Shown: positions 22,440 to 36,059 of the stretch, one piece after another
Position numbering within the stretch: the stretch's first letter is position 1
Layout: each line of letters opens with the position of its first letter
Origin: Amphiduros pacificus
Taxonomy: Eukaryota; Annelida; Polychaeta; Phyllodocida; Hesionidae
DNA: 64,000 nt
Assembly (NCBI GenBank): GCA_949316495.1
Contig: OX439005.1
Coordinates: 23,090,217-23,154,216 of the forward strand
Direction: 5' to 3'
The notes under the pieces: generated by a model
The model's input: the letters and a program-made list of their open reading frames with translations, nothing else
The model's database searches: none
What the model was told of the DNA's origin: nothing
Program-made: the position numbers and the translations under genes

Positions 22440-23690
22440 CAAAATGATAATTAGCAAGAATGAATGATAACGGCATGCAATATTAATCACATTCATTGGT
22501 TTCAGTCAGAAATATTTAATAATTTTCATGATTTGGGACAAGAAACTGTTCATCTTGCATTTCTGTGCAAAGCAGTGACACTACATGAAACCTGCAGAGC
22601 ACCCAAAATGTCAGTTTTCTCAAAGATAATGCATTCAAAATGATAAATAGCAAGAATGAATGATAACGGCATGTAATATTATTCATATTTGTTGGTTTCG
22701 GTAAGAAATATTAAAATATTATCATGATTTGGGGCCAGAAACTGTTCATCTTGCATTTCTGTGCAAAGCAGTGACATTGTTTGAAATCTGCAAGGAATCC
22801 AAGATATCAGTTTTCTCAAAGATAATGCATTAAAAATTGATAGTTAGAAAGAATTAATGATAATGGCATGTAATATTAATCACATTTGTTGTTTTGTGCA
22901 AAAATATTAAAATATTATCAAAATTTGGGGCAAGAAACTGTTCATCTTGCATTTCTGTGCAAAACAGTGACAATATATGGAACCTGCGGAGCACCCAAAA
23001 TGTCAGTTTTCTCAAAGATAATGCATTCATAAATGATAATTAGCAAGAATGAATGATAACGGCATGTAATATTATTCATATTTGTTGGTTTCAGTAAGAA
23101 ATATTAAAATATTATCATGATTTGGGACAAGAAACTGTTCATTTTGCATTTCTGTGCAAAGAAGTGACAATATAGGAAACCTGCAGAGCACCCAAAATGT
23201 CAGTTTTCTCAAAGATAATGCATTCATAAATGATAATTAGCAAGAATGAATGATAACGGCATGTAATTTTATTCATATTTGTTGGTTTCGGTAAGAAATA
23301 TTAAAATATTATCATGATTTGGGGCAAGAAACTGTTCATCTTGCATTTCTGTGCAAAGCAGTGACATTGTTTGAAATCTGCAAGGCATCCAAGATATCAG
23401 TTTTCTCAAAGATAGTGCATTAAAAATTGCTAGTTAGAAAGATAATGGCATGTAATATTAATCACATTTGTTGTTTTGTGCAAAAATATTAAAATAGTAT
23501 CAAGATTTGGGGAAAGAAACTGTTCATCTTGCATTTCTGTGCAAAACAGTGACAATATATGAAATCTACAGAGCACTCAAAATGTCAATTTTCTCAAAGA
23601 TTATGCAATCATAAATGATAATTAGCAAGAATGAATGATAACGGCATGTAATATTATTCACATTTGTTGGTTTCGGTCAGAAATATTCTA
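22440..23690 (+). repeat. 196-bp satellite, six to seven units
   Basis: The anchor CGGCATG (or TGGCATG) lies at 22471, 22667, 22863, 23060, 23257, 23446 and 23642, spacings 196, 196, 197, 197, 189 and 196. Units share GAATGAATGATAACGGCATG, AAGAAACTGTTCATCTTGC and AGTTTTCTCAAAGATAATGC. The last unit runs up to the stop codon of the gene at 23688, so the 3' UTR of that gene would be satellite. Reversed units lie in its first intron. Confidence 0.93.
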
Positions 23691-24583
23691 AAATTGATAA
23701 TTCACAAGTGTAGTCCAAAGACCATCTTTAACTGCCTTTTGTTTTTCAGCATCATCTTGTACATCTTTACTGCAATGTAAGTTTTCTGCTATGTTCACTG
23801 TGTTTTGCAATCTGGCGTAAAATTGGGACCTTCCTAATTGTAAAACTTCGGAATTGGTTTGGCTCACTTTACTGCTCACAGTAGGTTTAGGAGTGGATCG
23901 AATATTTGCCTGAAAAAGAGAAAATAATAATTGTCAAGATATGTACTGAAAAACTATTTCTTTTTCAATACAAACATATTTTTCAACAAAAGATTAAATC
24001 AAAGGTTTTAATTCTGTCATAAATATTCTGTAGCTGTAGAAATTATAAAGTCTGATTTCAAATTGGACATTTCTAAGCAGTCTACGTCTGAAAATAGTTT
24101 GGAGTAATAAAATTATTAAAATTACTCAAGAAAAATAAATCAAATCTATTAAATTACCTTTAAATTTTCACATTCTGAAACTAGTCGTCTCTTCTTCTCT
24201 TCAAGGTCATGGATTTTTCTGAGAGTCATCTCAGCTTCCAGATCCTGAAATAATATAAATTTGCATCATGATCTATTTATTGTAAAATGTAAATTTACAA
24301 ATTATATATCAGAAAATGTGTGGTACTGTATGATATTCAATAAAAACAAATTGCATAAAATTGCAGTGTTCTTAAACTTGGTTGAGAGAGATCTGTCAGC
24401 CTGTATACTCTATTCAAATAGTCTTGCCTTGATATCTCAAGCAATTTAACTTACTCTATTCCGTTTCAACCATAGTTCATGATCTCCCCTGCTCAACATG
24501 CTGCTAGTTCCTTTGGTTTTAGCAAACTGATGATCTTCAACGATGATAGGTTTGGTTTTGGGGTAATCGTGATCACCCAACAT
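23688..24583 (-). CDS. 145-aa coiled-coil protein, three coding exons
   Basis: Exons on the minus strand: 24591-24455 (ATG at 24583), 24244-24158 and 23909-23688 (TAG). Each has AG acceptor and GT donor; the frame is kept across all joins (phase 1 before the first, then phase 0 twice). Exon 2 gives MLGDHDYPKTKP and later LSRGDHELWLKRNR. Exon 3 is a charged helix (DLEAEMTLRKIHDLEEKKRR), and with its neighbours probably a coiled coil. Exon 4 is STPKP-rich at first, then helical, ending GLWTTLVNYQF. The start was chosen for its A at -3 and because an upstream non-coding exon fits. There is no signal peptide or membrane segment. I do not recognise the family; small kinetochore or centrosome proteins look similar in style, but that is only a guess. 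Confidence 0.8.
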
Positions 24584-24659
24584 CTTGACACCTATAACAT
24601 GAAGTAAAAATTAATTTACAAGCCGGAATTTAAAATGCAACTTAACATCATGCATGCAA

Positions 24660-25290
24660 TGCAGTTTTCATACAATGACACTGTATTACATAGAAATCTG
24701 ACATTAACAGTTCCTTGCCACAAATCATGAAAAATATTAAATATTTCTGACCAAAACCAACAAATGTGAATAATATTACATGCCGTTATCATTCATTCTT
24801 GCTAATTATCATTTATGATTGCATTATCTTTGAAAAAAACTGACATTTTGGGTGCTCTGCAGGTTTCATAAATTGTCACTGTGTTGCATAGAAATCTGAC
24901 ATGAATAGTTTCTTGCCCCAAATCATGATAATATTTTAATATTTCTGACCAAAACCAACAAATGTGAATAATATTACATGCCGTAATAATTCATTGTTGC
25001 TAATTATCATTTATAATTGCATTATCTTTGAAAAAACTGACATTTTGGGTGCTTTGTAGATTTCATGCATTGTCACTGTTTTGTAAAGGAATGTAAGATG
25101 AACAGTTTGCTTCTCCAAATCATGAAAAATATTAAATATTTCTGACCGAAACCAACAAATGTGAATAATATTACATGCCGTTATCATTCATTCTTGCTAA
25201 TTATCATTTATGATTGCATTATCTTTGAGAAAACTGACATTTTGGGTGCTCTGTAGATTTCATGTATTGTCACTGTTTCATGTATTGTCA
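24660..25290 (-). repeat. 196-bp satellite in reverse, inside intron 1
   Basis: About three units in the opposite orientation to 22440-23690. TGCCG anchors lie at 24781, 24979 and 25176 (198 and 197 bp apart). With the forward array they flank exons 2-4 as an inverted repeat with arms of several hundred bases. Confidence 0.9.
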
Positions 25291-25785
25291 CCAAAAGTGG
25301 ATGGATTTAATAAAAATAAAATTCTGCAGACTCCCCATGACCTGTAGAAGACGACTGCATGCACAATTAGCAATTTGCGCAAGTCTTTGAGTGATAACGA
25401 TGTTTTTTATAAATAAACTTCTGCCTGTCCAGATGTGAAGTTCAACTTCAAGCTACCAACAGTTAAAATTGAAGGAATTTAACTCACTTTTTTTTAAAAA
25501 GCATCTACATTTTATGTAGAATTTGAATATTTGCTTGCCAAAGGTCTATTATTAACCAGGGATTAATAAATGATCGTAATTCGTTAATCGCGAGTGAATT
25601 TTCAAAAGTGGGTCAATGTGTAACTGTGATGAAAATGCCACGTGAGTGAGCCCTGTTGTATCAGCTATTCTTCAGTAACATTTGTGCTATAAATGACTTT
25701 TAATCATGCCAGACATGTTCTTTAGTGATATCTCTTTATCATTGCCACTTTTGATAATATTATATAGCATATTTAAAGCATTTAC

Positions 25786-25960
25786 CTGTCCTTTTTTGAT
25801 CCAAGCTCTTCCCACATTTTTCGAAAAAACTAAACCGGAAGTGCATTGAGTGAGGATTCTCCAACACTGAAGAGTTCCAGTCCCAAGTGTGACGTTTGGC
25901 CGCTCCGTGATAGAGTTTATTAGAATGTAATGTACATAAGATGCTATACCCTGTATTTAC
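25786..25960 (-). promoter_or_regulatory. first exon (5' UTR) and ETS-type promoter motif
   Basis: A GT donor lies just after 25786 (minus strand ACAG|GTAAAT), in phase with the acceptor at 24591. ACCGGAAGTG at 25834-25843 is a perfect ETS/GABP site, common around starts of housekeeping genes. The frame open through this exon joins exon 2 in frame, so an N-terminal extension is possible. I favour 5' UTR because of the motif and the better start in exon 2. The exact transcription start is unknown. Confidence 0.55.
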
Positions 25961-26744
25961 CACTGATTTTCAACTTTCAACTAAATTGGTCAAATAATAT
26001 GTTTGCAATATGTAATAATTCTCCTTCCCGAAAATCCCCAATTATCACTCGCACATAGGTGGCGCTACAAATTTCGTGTGGGTCTGTAACTGACAGCTGA
26101 TAACAAGAAATCACTATTTTGAAGATATCTTAAAAACTATACCATTTATCAGAAAACCGAAAACAGTTTTGAAATCAGTGAGATAATAGGAAGATAGTAG
26201 ACAACCTTTGGGAGAAATGACGTCGAGATAAACAAAACTTAAGTGTCTTTGATGCATAGTGAGGCAGTCACACCAAGCCAAGGTGACGAGTTGTTCATGT
26301 CACTTCTGTCAGGCAACCATATGCTTTCACACTATTGTCATCCAAAATCATTTGAATTTTATGATCAAAGACCTTTTTTGTCATTGTTTCCCAGCTTAAG
26401 CTTTGAAGGGGAATTGTTTGTAGCCTTTGTGTCATCTAAAATTGTTGCTCCGAGGCTCTCAGTTGTCATGTCTTCCTGACAGCTCCGTCCCGATTAACAA
26501 TCATTTACGATAACAAATACTGTACAGGGCAATACATAACCAACATATTTAGATTCCTAGTGGAATTTTAATACAGATGAAAAAAAAGTTTGTTCAATTT
26601 TGTGGATTCTAGTCGAAATAAATGGGAAATCAGTGAGTGCTTCTCAGTACTGTTAATATTTGACTCACCGAAACGTGTGGCGACACCTAGTGGCCGACGG
26701 CGTATGACGTACGAGTTTGGAAAGGCAATAAATAAATGTAATTA
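25961..26744. other. region upstream of coiled-coil gene, no second gene proven
   Basis: Base composition is more even than in the repeats. A 78-codon plus frame at 26243-26479 has ordinary composition but no known domain and no clear splice context. The divergent position would suit a head-to-head neighbour, but nothing more supports it. Confidence 0.35.
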
Positions 26745-27050
26745 CATACAAGCTGGTGACGTTGAGTGATACACTGTGACCATCTGTACATACTAGCTGG
26801 TGATGTTGAGAGATGCACGTTGATCGTCTGCCCACACTAGCTGTTGATGTTGAGTGATGCATGGTGATCATCTGGCCATACTAGCTGGTGACGATGAGTG
26901 ATGCATGGTGACCATCTGTACATACCAGCTGGTGATGTAGAGTGATGCACGGTGACCATCTGCACAAACTAGCTGGAGATGTTGAGCACTGTACATGCTG
27001 AGATCATCTGTCCACATGAGCTTGTAAAAGATTGAGAGAGGCATGGTTAT
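26745..27050 (-). repeat. 44-bp-family array in M
   Basis: About six units with AGTGATGCATGGTGATCATC and TACTAGCTGGTGA blocks. The 68-codon minus frame is an artefact. This cluster is not part of the duplicated block. Confidence 0.88.
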
Positions 27051-27399
27051 GCATTTCCTTATTGATTAGATACCCTGACTGAAACATCACTTAGATTTAA
27101 AAAATCTTCAGACAGTATATCTTAATGATAATGCTTGAAAAGTTTGTTTTATTTTTTCACCAAGCTAGCACTGTCGGAAACTACTTCTCATACATAAATG
27201 GTGAAAAGCATCCTGCCTCTGTCAGTTTTATATGAATATTGTTCTTATGATTGGATAAACAAGTGACCGAAATATTTTTTGTTACATTATGAAGGAAAAA
27301 GCACAATGTTTTCTCAAATAACACAGAAAATGTTACATTTTGTGTCGAAAACTACTCTTACGTAAGCTTACCCCTGCAAATGCATTGAATGAGGTACTG
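27051..27399. other. short unique stretch, no gene seen
   Basis: Contains GGAAACTACTTCTCAT and a related GAAAACTACTCTTACG, similar to pieces near 12500-12560. No gene. Confidence 0.4.
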
Positions 27400-27509
27400 A
27401 GGGAGCAATCTGATGCTACCCTGTATTTAGCATCGTTTTAGATATAAAACAGACTGACACTTCTTGAAACTAATAGCAAATTATACTCACGTAGTTAAAC
27501 TATGTATAT
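27400..27509. repeat. outer arm of a broken palindromic module (insertion target)
   Basis: Carries GATGCTACCCTGTATTT, ACTGACACTTCTTGAAACTA and CTCACGTAGTTAAAC, the outer arm seen at 2390-2450 and 11376-11460. It stops at TATGTATAT, where the 19.3-kb insert begins. The right flank at 46838 resumes AGAATGGCCCCTCATAC. Rejoined, TATGTATATGAGAA matches the arm at 11465-11478, so the target was itself a rearranged copy of the module. Confidence 0.75.
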
Positions 27510-28231
27510 GTATGAGGGGCCATTTGGGTCATAATGGAACCAATCAGATTCTAGGGATAAGTATCTAGCGCGCAAGCATGCGCAGAACATGCTAGAATCT
27601 GATTGGTCCGTAGCGCGTTTCCTGTTTTTTGATTGGTTCCTAGCGCGTATCCGGTCTCTGACATAGATATAATGCAGCCAATCAGAGCGCTTCTAACAAA
27701 ATCCACTGAATGACTCTCATTGGCTGCTTTTGATCACGTGGTACAAAATGGCTTTGTCAACACGTTTTGCAGACAGGAATTTAGCAGAATTCGTGATAGT
27801 TATGTCAATTTGACATGTTTTGGAGCATGATAAATCATTAAATGCTTCTCATATACATTGTTTAACTACGTGAGTATATTTTGTTATTATTTTTAAGATG
27901 TGTCAGTGTGATTTATAGCTAAAACGATGACAAATGCAGGGTAGCATTTTGCAGACTGGAATTTAGCAGAAATCTTCCCATTTTCGATGTATTTTCCACC
28001 TTTTGGAGCATGATAAGGCATCGAATTCTCCTCATATATATTGTTGAACTACATGAGTATACTTTGTTGTTAGTTTTAAGTAGTGTCAGTCAGTTTTACA
28101 ACCAATTTGTTAACACTTTGCAGACAGGAATTAAGTGAATAAACAACGTGGGTACGGTTTGATATGAATAACAGGGATTTGAGCATGATTTCAGATGTAT
28201 GTACAAACAGTATGAACTATAATGATCACTA

Positions 28232-28368
28232 TAAGCCGATTGCGGGTCGCCATACTGCCCCATTGAAAACAACACGCCGGAACTGCACAATTACAATCGG
28301 AAGTGCACAAAAAACTCTCTAAAATCTAATCATTAAAAAAACCAAGATGGTAACCCGCAATCGGCCTA
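28232..28368. mobile_element. mariner-like MITE, copy in A'
   Basis: Identical inverted copy of 10952-11088, carried along by the large duplication and not an independent insertion. Confidence 0.8.
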
Positions 28369-31300
28369 TACTGAAGTGTCGGTCTTTTACATGTATTTGC
28401 AGACACAAATTGAGTGGAATTAGTTCATGACATAAGTAATAATAAAAGATGCTGCAGATGTTACTATGCCACCAAAAATGTATGTGTTGTTGATCATATA
28501 ATCTTTTTTAGGAACTTGATAAATGTGGATAACCTGTGGCTGTGCCCCACTCAGCTTCACTCAGCTTCACTCAGCTTAGTATGAACAGATGATCACCATG
28601 CATCACTCATCGTCACCAGCTAGTATGAACAGATGATCACCATGCATCACTCATCGTCACCAGCTAGTATGAACAGATGATCACTGTGCATCACCAGCTA
28701 TTATGTGCAGATCCCAATGCATCACTCAACTTGAATTATAGATTAACGTGAGTATTCAATGTTATAATTTAAAGTGATGTCAGCTGTTTTTAACAAAAAT
28801 GACATGCAGTACATGTATTGGAGACATGTCGAGCTAGCACTCATGAGATTTGCCCTCTCATAACAATGTCTGAACTACTTTACAGAGTAACAAGGAATTT
28901 TACATAAAAAGCTTTAATAAAAAATGTTCTTAGCTTTCTCAGTAGTAAAAATCCTTTACCAAATCCTTTACCAAATATCCTGACAGAGAATTCATGAATT
29001 TTCTTTTGAGGGTAAGTTAAATTTTGTTTGTGAAAATCATATGAATATTTTAATATTTTAATTTTTTATTGCATATATTTCAGGACTAAAGTAAGAGAAA
29101 ACACAGGATAAATTGGAGGATGTGTCAGCTTGCCAGAATATACAGGATTTGTCAACATCGCCATCATATACACAAAAAGCATACGTCAACTTGCCATCCC
29201 AAACTGGATGTGTCAACTTTCCATCCCATACTTGATGTGTCATTGTGTCATCACATACAGGACATTTCAACAAAGACACCATGCATCACTCATCGGCACC
29301 AGCGAGTATGAACAGATGATCACCATGCATCACTCAACGTCATTTGATATTCACACCTTAGAAAATTAAGAGAGTCCTTTTCCTGAACAGTTATTGTTAC
29401 ATATCAAGTGATATGAGATAATATGAAGTCAATATATATTATACCTAAGGTTTGCTTGAACATTTGGAAGAGATTTGTAAGAAACCAAAATATTCAGAGA
29501 AAATCATAATCTTAAAACTAGAAGTTGAACAATATACCAGTAAATCATGATAAGTAAAGAATATCTCTTTTTCAAACAAATATAACATGTATTGTAATAT
29601 TTCTAGTACATTTAAAATGTATTTAATTAGTATATCATTTTATATTTTCCATTATCAATCATATTTGTAAAACATAGAATGTTTTACACAATAAAGTTTT
29701 ATTTAAAAAGAAAAAAAAGGATGTGTATTGGTGCTGTTTCAAATTTGTTTTTTTTTTATCTTGCATTTTTTTATTCATGGAAAATTTAAGTTTTGACATT
29801 TAGGATGTATATTGGAGGCATGTGGTATGTATTTTGGAAATATGTAGTATGTATAATGAAGACATGTAGGTATTTTGAAAATATCTAAATGTCTTCAATA
29901 CACATCTCACATGTCTGCAAAATACATCAGTAGTGTACATTGGCAACATTTAGTTTGTATATTGGAAATCTGAAGAATATGTATTGCTGACATGCAGGAT
30001 ATATATTGGAGACAAGTGGAAAGTTCTTGGAGACATATTTTTTGGAGACACATAGATGTTGCTAATTTATTTTGTGATATTATATTATGTTGTCAATTTC
30101 CCATTAAAAAATCCCATTATCGAAGACAGGTTGTATATGTAGGTTGGAATTTGTATTGGGATGTGTATTGGTGTGGGTTGGGAGACATGCTGTATGTGTA
30201 TCCAAGACATGTATATTGTAGATATGTTAAATGTGTATTGTAGACAGATTTGATGTGTATTGTAGACAGATTGGATGTGTATTGTAGACATGTTAGATGT
30301 GTATTGTAGACATGTTAAATATGTATTGTAGACAGATTTGATGTGTATTGTAGACAGATTGGATGTGTATTGTAGACATGTTAGATGTGTATTGTAGACA
30401 TGTTAGATGTGTATTGTAGACAGATTGGATGTGTATTGTAGACATGTTAGATGTGTATTGTAGACATGTTGGATGTGTATTGTAGACATGTTAGATGTGT
30501 ATTGTAGACATGTTAGATGTGTATTGTAGACATGTTAGATGTGTATTGTAGACATGTTAGATGTGTATTGTAGACATGTTAGATGTTTATTGTAGACATG
30601 TTGGATGTGTATTGTAGACATGTTGGATGTGTATTGCAGATATACAGTTTGTGTGCTGGTATGTATATCCACATCAAACCATATAGAATTGAATTGTTTT
30701 TACAAATGTGGAAATAAAAAAAAATTAAATCTTGATATTGGGATTTATTTGACAGATATGCATGTCAGAAAATTCCCAATTTGAAGATTTCATTGTTGTT
30801 TTCTATATAGTCATTTTTTTTTATATTTTCTATGTCTGCAAAAAAACAATTCACTTATATTAGATATCAAAAGATTATAACCTGTGTGAAAGATATGTTA
30901 TGCTAAAAACAAGATATTTTGTTGAAAAAAATGTGCTTGAATTTACAGTATGACAAGATGTATTTAAAAAATTATGAGCCGTTATGATGTTGGTTTTGAT
31001 GTGTATTGGGATAGGTTGGGATGTGTATTAGGACAGGTTGGAATGTGCAGATGGTCACCATGCATCACTCAATGTCACCAGCTAGTATGATAAGATATCA
31101 CATATTGTGAAAGAAGGACATAAAAAATGTTTTGTACACTTTTAACTAACATTTCCTAATTTGGCTCAATATACATGTTTTGGAGTTAATGGAAAATATG
31201 GGTCTTGAGGGCATCTTAAGCTAAACCACCCCAAATGAACACAAGGTTTGAATCAAGGTTGCAGCCAAATTTACATGAAGTGAAAATCATTTGATGTACA

Positions 31301-34300
31301 TTCTCAAAATGACTTGCATATCAACCAAAAACCCAGATGTAAAGATTACATCTTTGTTTTCTGTATTAAGTCATTTTTTTTATATTTTTTACATTTGAAA
31401 AAATCAATTCAATTCTATATGTTCTGACATGCAAATTGGTCAATAAAATCTCAATAATAAGATTGCATCTTTGTTTTCTGTATTTAATCTGTATGATATC
31501 AGATAAATAGGGTCAGAAGGGAATATAAATGATCAGTAAAGTCTCAAGTGCTTAATGCTTAAAACATGTATTCAATAAGAACAACAAACAATAAATTTAA
31601 ATGATAAAAATTTTTATTTGATATTTACATCTTACTTTAAAAATTAGCAAAAGTAGCATACACCCATATATCCTTACATTAACTTTCATTTTGGCAAAAT
31701 TTAAATAGTGTGCACAAAATGATTTCAAGTTCAAGGTCAAATGTGTAAAATCCATACCAACCCTGATCTACATCCCAATCTATCCAATGTATATCCTGGC
31801 CTACCCCAATACACATCTCAACCTATCTCAATACACATCCCAACTTACTACATGACTCCAATACACACACTTGCAAACATCTTCAATTTTGTCATAAATA
31901 TCATGGGAAATTTTGAGAAAAATAACATTTTTGTCTTCTTAAAAAATAAATTCTGTATTATTGGGAAGTGATTAAGGCTTAATATTAGCTGATAGATTAG
32001 TTATAAAAGATAACGAAATAAAGTTTCCTTGTCAAACTATAAATGTTGATCTTTTCAGAAGAGAAATATGTTATCTATATCTATATATGTTAGTTGCATC
32101 GATATTGCATTATTCTTACAGACAAGAGAGCATAATTAATAAAAGTAACAATATTGCTGGTCTTGACCTTGACCCAAAGTCATTGGAGGAACAAACAATC
32201 TTTATATGTATATATCCAAATTATCAAGTTCTTGATCAGCTTCTGCATATTTTTGGAGGTTGTGACCTATTTTGCCTATAAATAGGTCAATATGACCGAG
32301 TTATATAAATTATTTAAAAAAACATGAACAAACATCCAACATGTCCACAATACACATCCAATATATCTACAATACACATCCAATATATCTACATTACACA
32401 TCCAATATATCTACATTACACATCCAATATATCTACATTACACATCCAATATATCTACATTACACATCCAATATATCTACAATACACATCCAATATATCT
32501 ACATTACACATCCAATATATCTACATTACACACACAATTTTATCTTTCACATTAACCAAAATATTAACCAAAATATTGTATATTCTGAGCAATAAAGTTC
32601 AATCTTCTCTACAATATACATCCTACATGTCTCCAATATACATCCTCTTTGTCGCAAATAATCATACTACATATCTCCAAAACGCATACTACATGTCTCC
32701 AATATACATCGTACTTGTAGATTTTCTGTTTTGTTCATCTGAAAGTTCAATCTTCTGTACAATGAAATAATGACACCTATCAAGACTTTGAAAGACTCAT
32801 ATAATATAAATATTTGCAATGGAATATATTGAAAATCACTTAACACTTATAAAATATAAATATTTGTATTGAAAATGATATTTCGCTCCAGATACAGATT
32901 TTGTCGACATTGTAACTGCTGTTTTTTTATGTGATACAGGACATTTTATTGAAACAAAGGACATTTGGTTGCAAAATTCTGTTTGAATTAGTTGAATTTC
33001 ACTGGACAGACTGAACACCCATGCAATTAAAATGTATTTTAATTGGGTTTAATTGAGGTAATTGACACAGGTGAATTTGTACATTAATTTTGACAGTGCT
33101 TCTTTTGATATATTCATTTTTTTATATAATGGAAAGCCTGACAGTGACAAGTGACAGATTGAATTTTATGTAGCATTTTTGACACCAATGTTTTCTTGTG
33201 GTGCTGATAATTAACAGTGACCATCTGCTTATATCAGCAGGTGACAATGAGTGATGCATAGTGATCATCTGTTCACACTAACTGGTGATGTTGAGTGATG
33301 CATGGTGATCATCTGTTCATACTAACTGGTGACGGTTAGTGATACATGGTGATCATGACCACTTGTTCATATTAGCAGATGATCCAGAGTGATATCATTC
33401 TTATGATATATACTGTCTTGTGTAAATTAGTCAGGTTTGAAGAGCAAAAATTGAAACAAAATCAGGTAATATACTAAATGTATATATTTATTGAGAAAAT
33501 ATAAATTATGTTCACAATTTTAACACAACAAAAAATTACATTCACATCTGTAAGCTGTTGGAGATCACACTTGTAAATTGTTCTTAACTTTTCAATTTTT
33601 CTATCGATTAATCACTGTACATAATACTTACACATATAAAAAGAATATGGTCATAAATATGTTTATGACCCGGGCATGGTGACCACCTGTCCATATCAGC
33701 TGGTGATACAGAGTGATGCATGGTGACTGCCTGTCCATATCAGCTGGTGATACAGAGTGATGCATGGTGACTGCCTGTCCATATCAGTTGGTGATGGATG
33801 TTCCTACAAATAATCATAAGCTTATTACATAACTCTCAAAGGAATACACAATTTTCACAATTGTGTGTAGAAAATGTAATAAACTATTTCCAAGTTTATT
33901 TATTGATAAATTGTGAACTTCATCCATTTCAATAGAGCATAAGAGTTGTCAGCACCGAAATGATAGATACAACTGATCAAATAGTATTTTTGTTAAGACT
34001 GACAGATACATGTAGAAGTAGTAAATATTATAGAATGTAAAAAGAACTATCTTACTGTTGTTGATGAGTGATGCTTGTAGACCATCTACCAGCTGACGAG
34101 TGAGCCTGATGCAGGACAGCTGCCTGGTGATGCATGTTCCTACAAATATATGAACTTTTTTTATGGAAACACAATTATGATTATGGTGTACTTAACACAT
34201 TCTGAGAGACATCAGTTGCAAATTTATAATTATGAAATAATTAAACATTACAAACTATATTTATCTATTTATAACACTGTTTATATATCTGCTGGCCCAG

Positions 34301-36059
34301 AAGCTATTTTCACTGAGTTTCCTGGAATGTTATGTGCATTGATGTATTTATCATCGAATATCAACTTTTTAACAAATGAACACAAATACAATTACTGCCA
34401 ATATTAAATGAAATCAGATTCATATAACAACTGAGCGACTTTTATCTAACACAGGTCCTGCTTCTCAAAAAAGAAAACCGAAAATGTTTGTACAAATATT
34501 TGATAGCTGTTCAACTGGCTCTCATCGAATGTAAAACGACTGACAGCACTTAAAATTCATAACATTGCATACTCACGTAGTTAACCAATGCTTATCAATA
34601 GTATTCCAAGCTCGATTTTGCTCTAACTCGTGGCAAATTGCAATATTTTTGCAAGAGCTCTGCCTAATATATCAGTCAGTATAATTAGTATGTGTATTGG
34701 AAACATGTGGTATGTATATTAGAGACGTATGTATATTGGAGACATATAGTATGTATACTGTATGTGTATTCAAACTCAACATTATAATATAATGCAGTAA
34801 AAACATTTGGTGATGGTTGAACTTTATTCTAAATAAAAATTGTTATGTTATCTTTATAAATGTTATTTTTTCAAGTTTGTCCAATTTTTTCATCATAATA
34901 CAAATTGTCTTGGTCATTAAGTTATAAAATTAAAAAATCCTAATGATCATCTGCCCATACTTGCTGGTGGAATTGAGTGATGGATCATATTAACACATAA
35001 CAATCTAGATATCAATGGATATGAATCCACAGTTGGGTGATGCATGAGGACCATCTGTACATATTAGTTGGTGGCGTCGTGTGATATCCAGTGGTGATGA
35101 GTGGGAGTAAGGGGCTTAGGAGCAATTTCCAACTGACAGTAGTTTCCAACAAAGTCCTAAATTGGTGTATAAAAACCTGCATGAAAAGTAACTTTATGTA
35201 TGTCAAGTTTATTCTGGAAAACACTGTTTAACTGATAACCAATTAAAAGTGGCAATTTGTCTGCATCAGTGATTGAGATTTGTACAATCATTCAACCTGT
35301 TCAACTGTTACAATTTACATTCAATTGAATAAATCAATTACTTGATGCTACATACCAGCTGCTGACGATGAGTGAAGCATGGTGATCATCTGTTCATACC
35401 AGCTGGTGACGCTGAGTAATGCACAGTGACCATCTGCACATACTCCCTGGTGACGTTGAGTGACGCACGGTGATCATCTGTTCATACTAGCTGGTGACGT
35501 TGAGTACATCTGTACATACTAGCTGGTGATGTTGAGCGATGCATGGTGATCTGTTTATATAAGCTGGTGACGTTGAGTGATGCACGGTGATCATCTGTAC
35601 ACACTTGCTGGTGACGTTGAGTGATGCACGGTGATCATCTGTTCATACTCGCTGGTGACGTTGAGTGATGCATGGTGATCATATTCGCTGGTGATGATGA
35701 GTGATGCATGGTGATCATATGTTCATACTAGCTGGTGACGTTTAGTGAGTCACAGTGATCATCGGTATATACTAGCTGGTGACGTTGAATGATGCATGCA
35801 TGCTGAACATACTGGCCATGGCTGGTGACGTTGAGTGATGAATGGTGATCATGTGCCCATACTATCTGGTAAAAGATGAGAGACTCATATTTAAGAAATC
35901 TAAAGTAAAAATCAGTATCATATAAATACATCGTGAATTTTTCTGACAGGTCCTACTTCTCAGTCAAAAAACAAAACCCAAAATGTTTGTACAAATATTA
36001 TACATGTACAGTGTACTCTTACTATAGTCTATGGTAGCATGGCAGGAACATGAAATGTA

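Noticed and set aside
26243-26479. Plus-strand gene divergent from the coiled-coil gene
   Set aside because: Ordinary 78-codon frame with no domain or exon signals; position alone is not enough.
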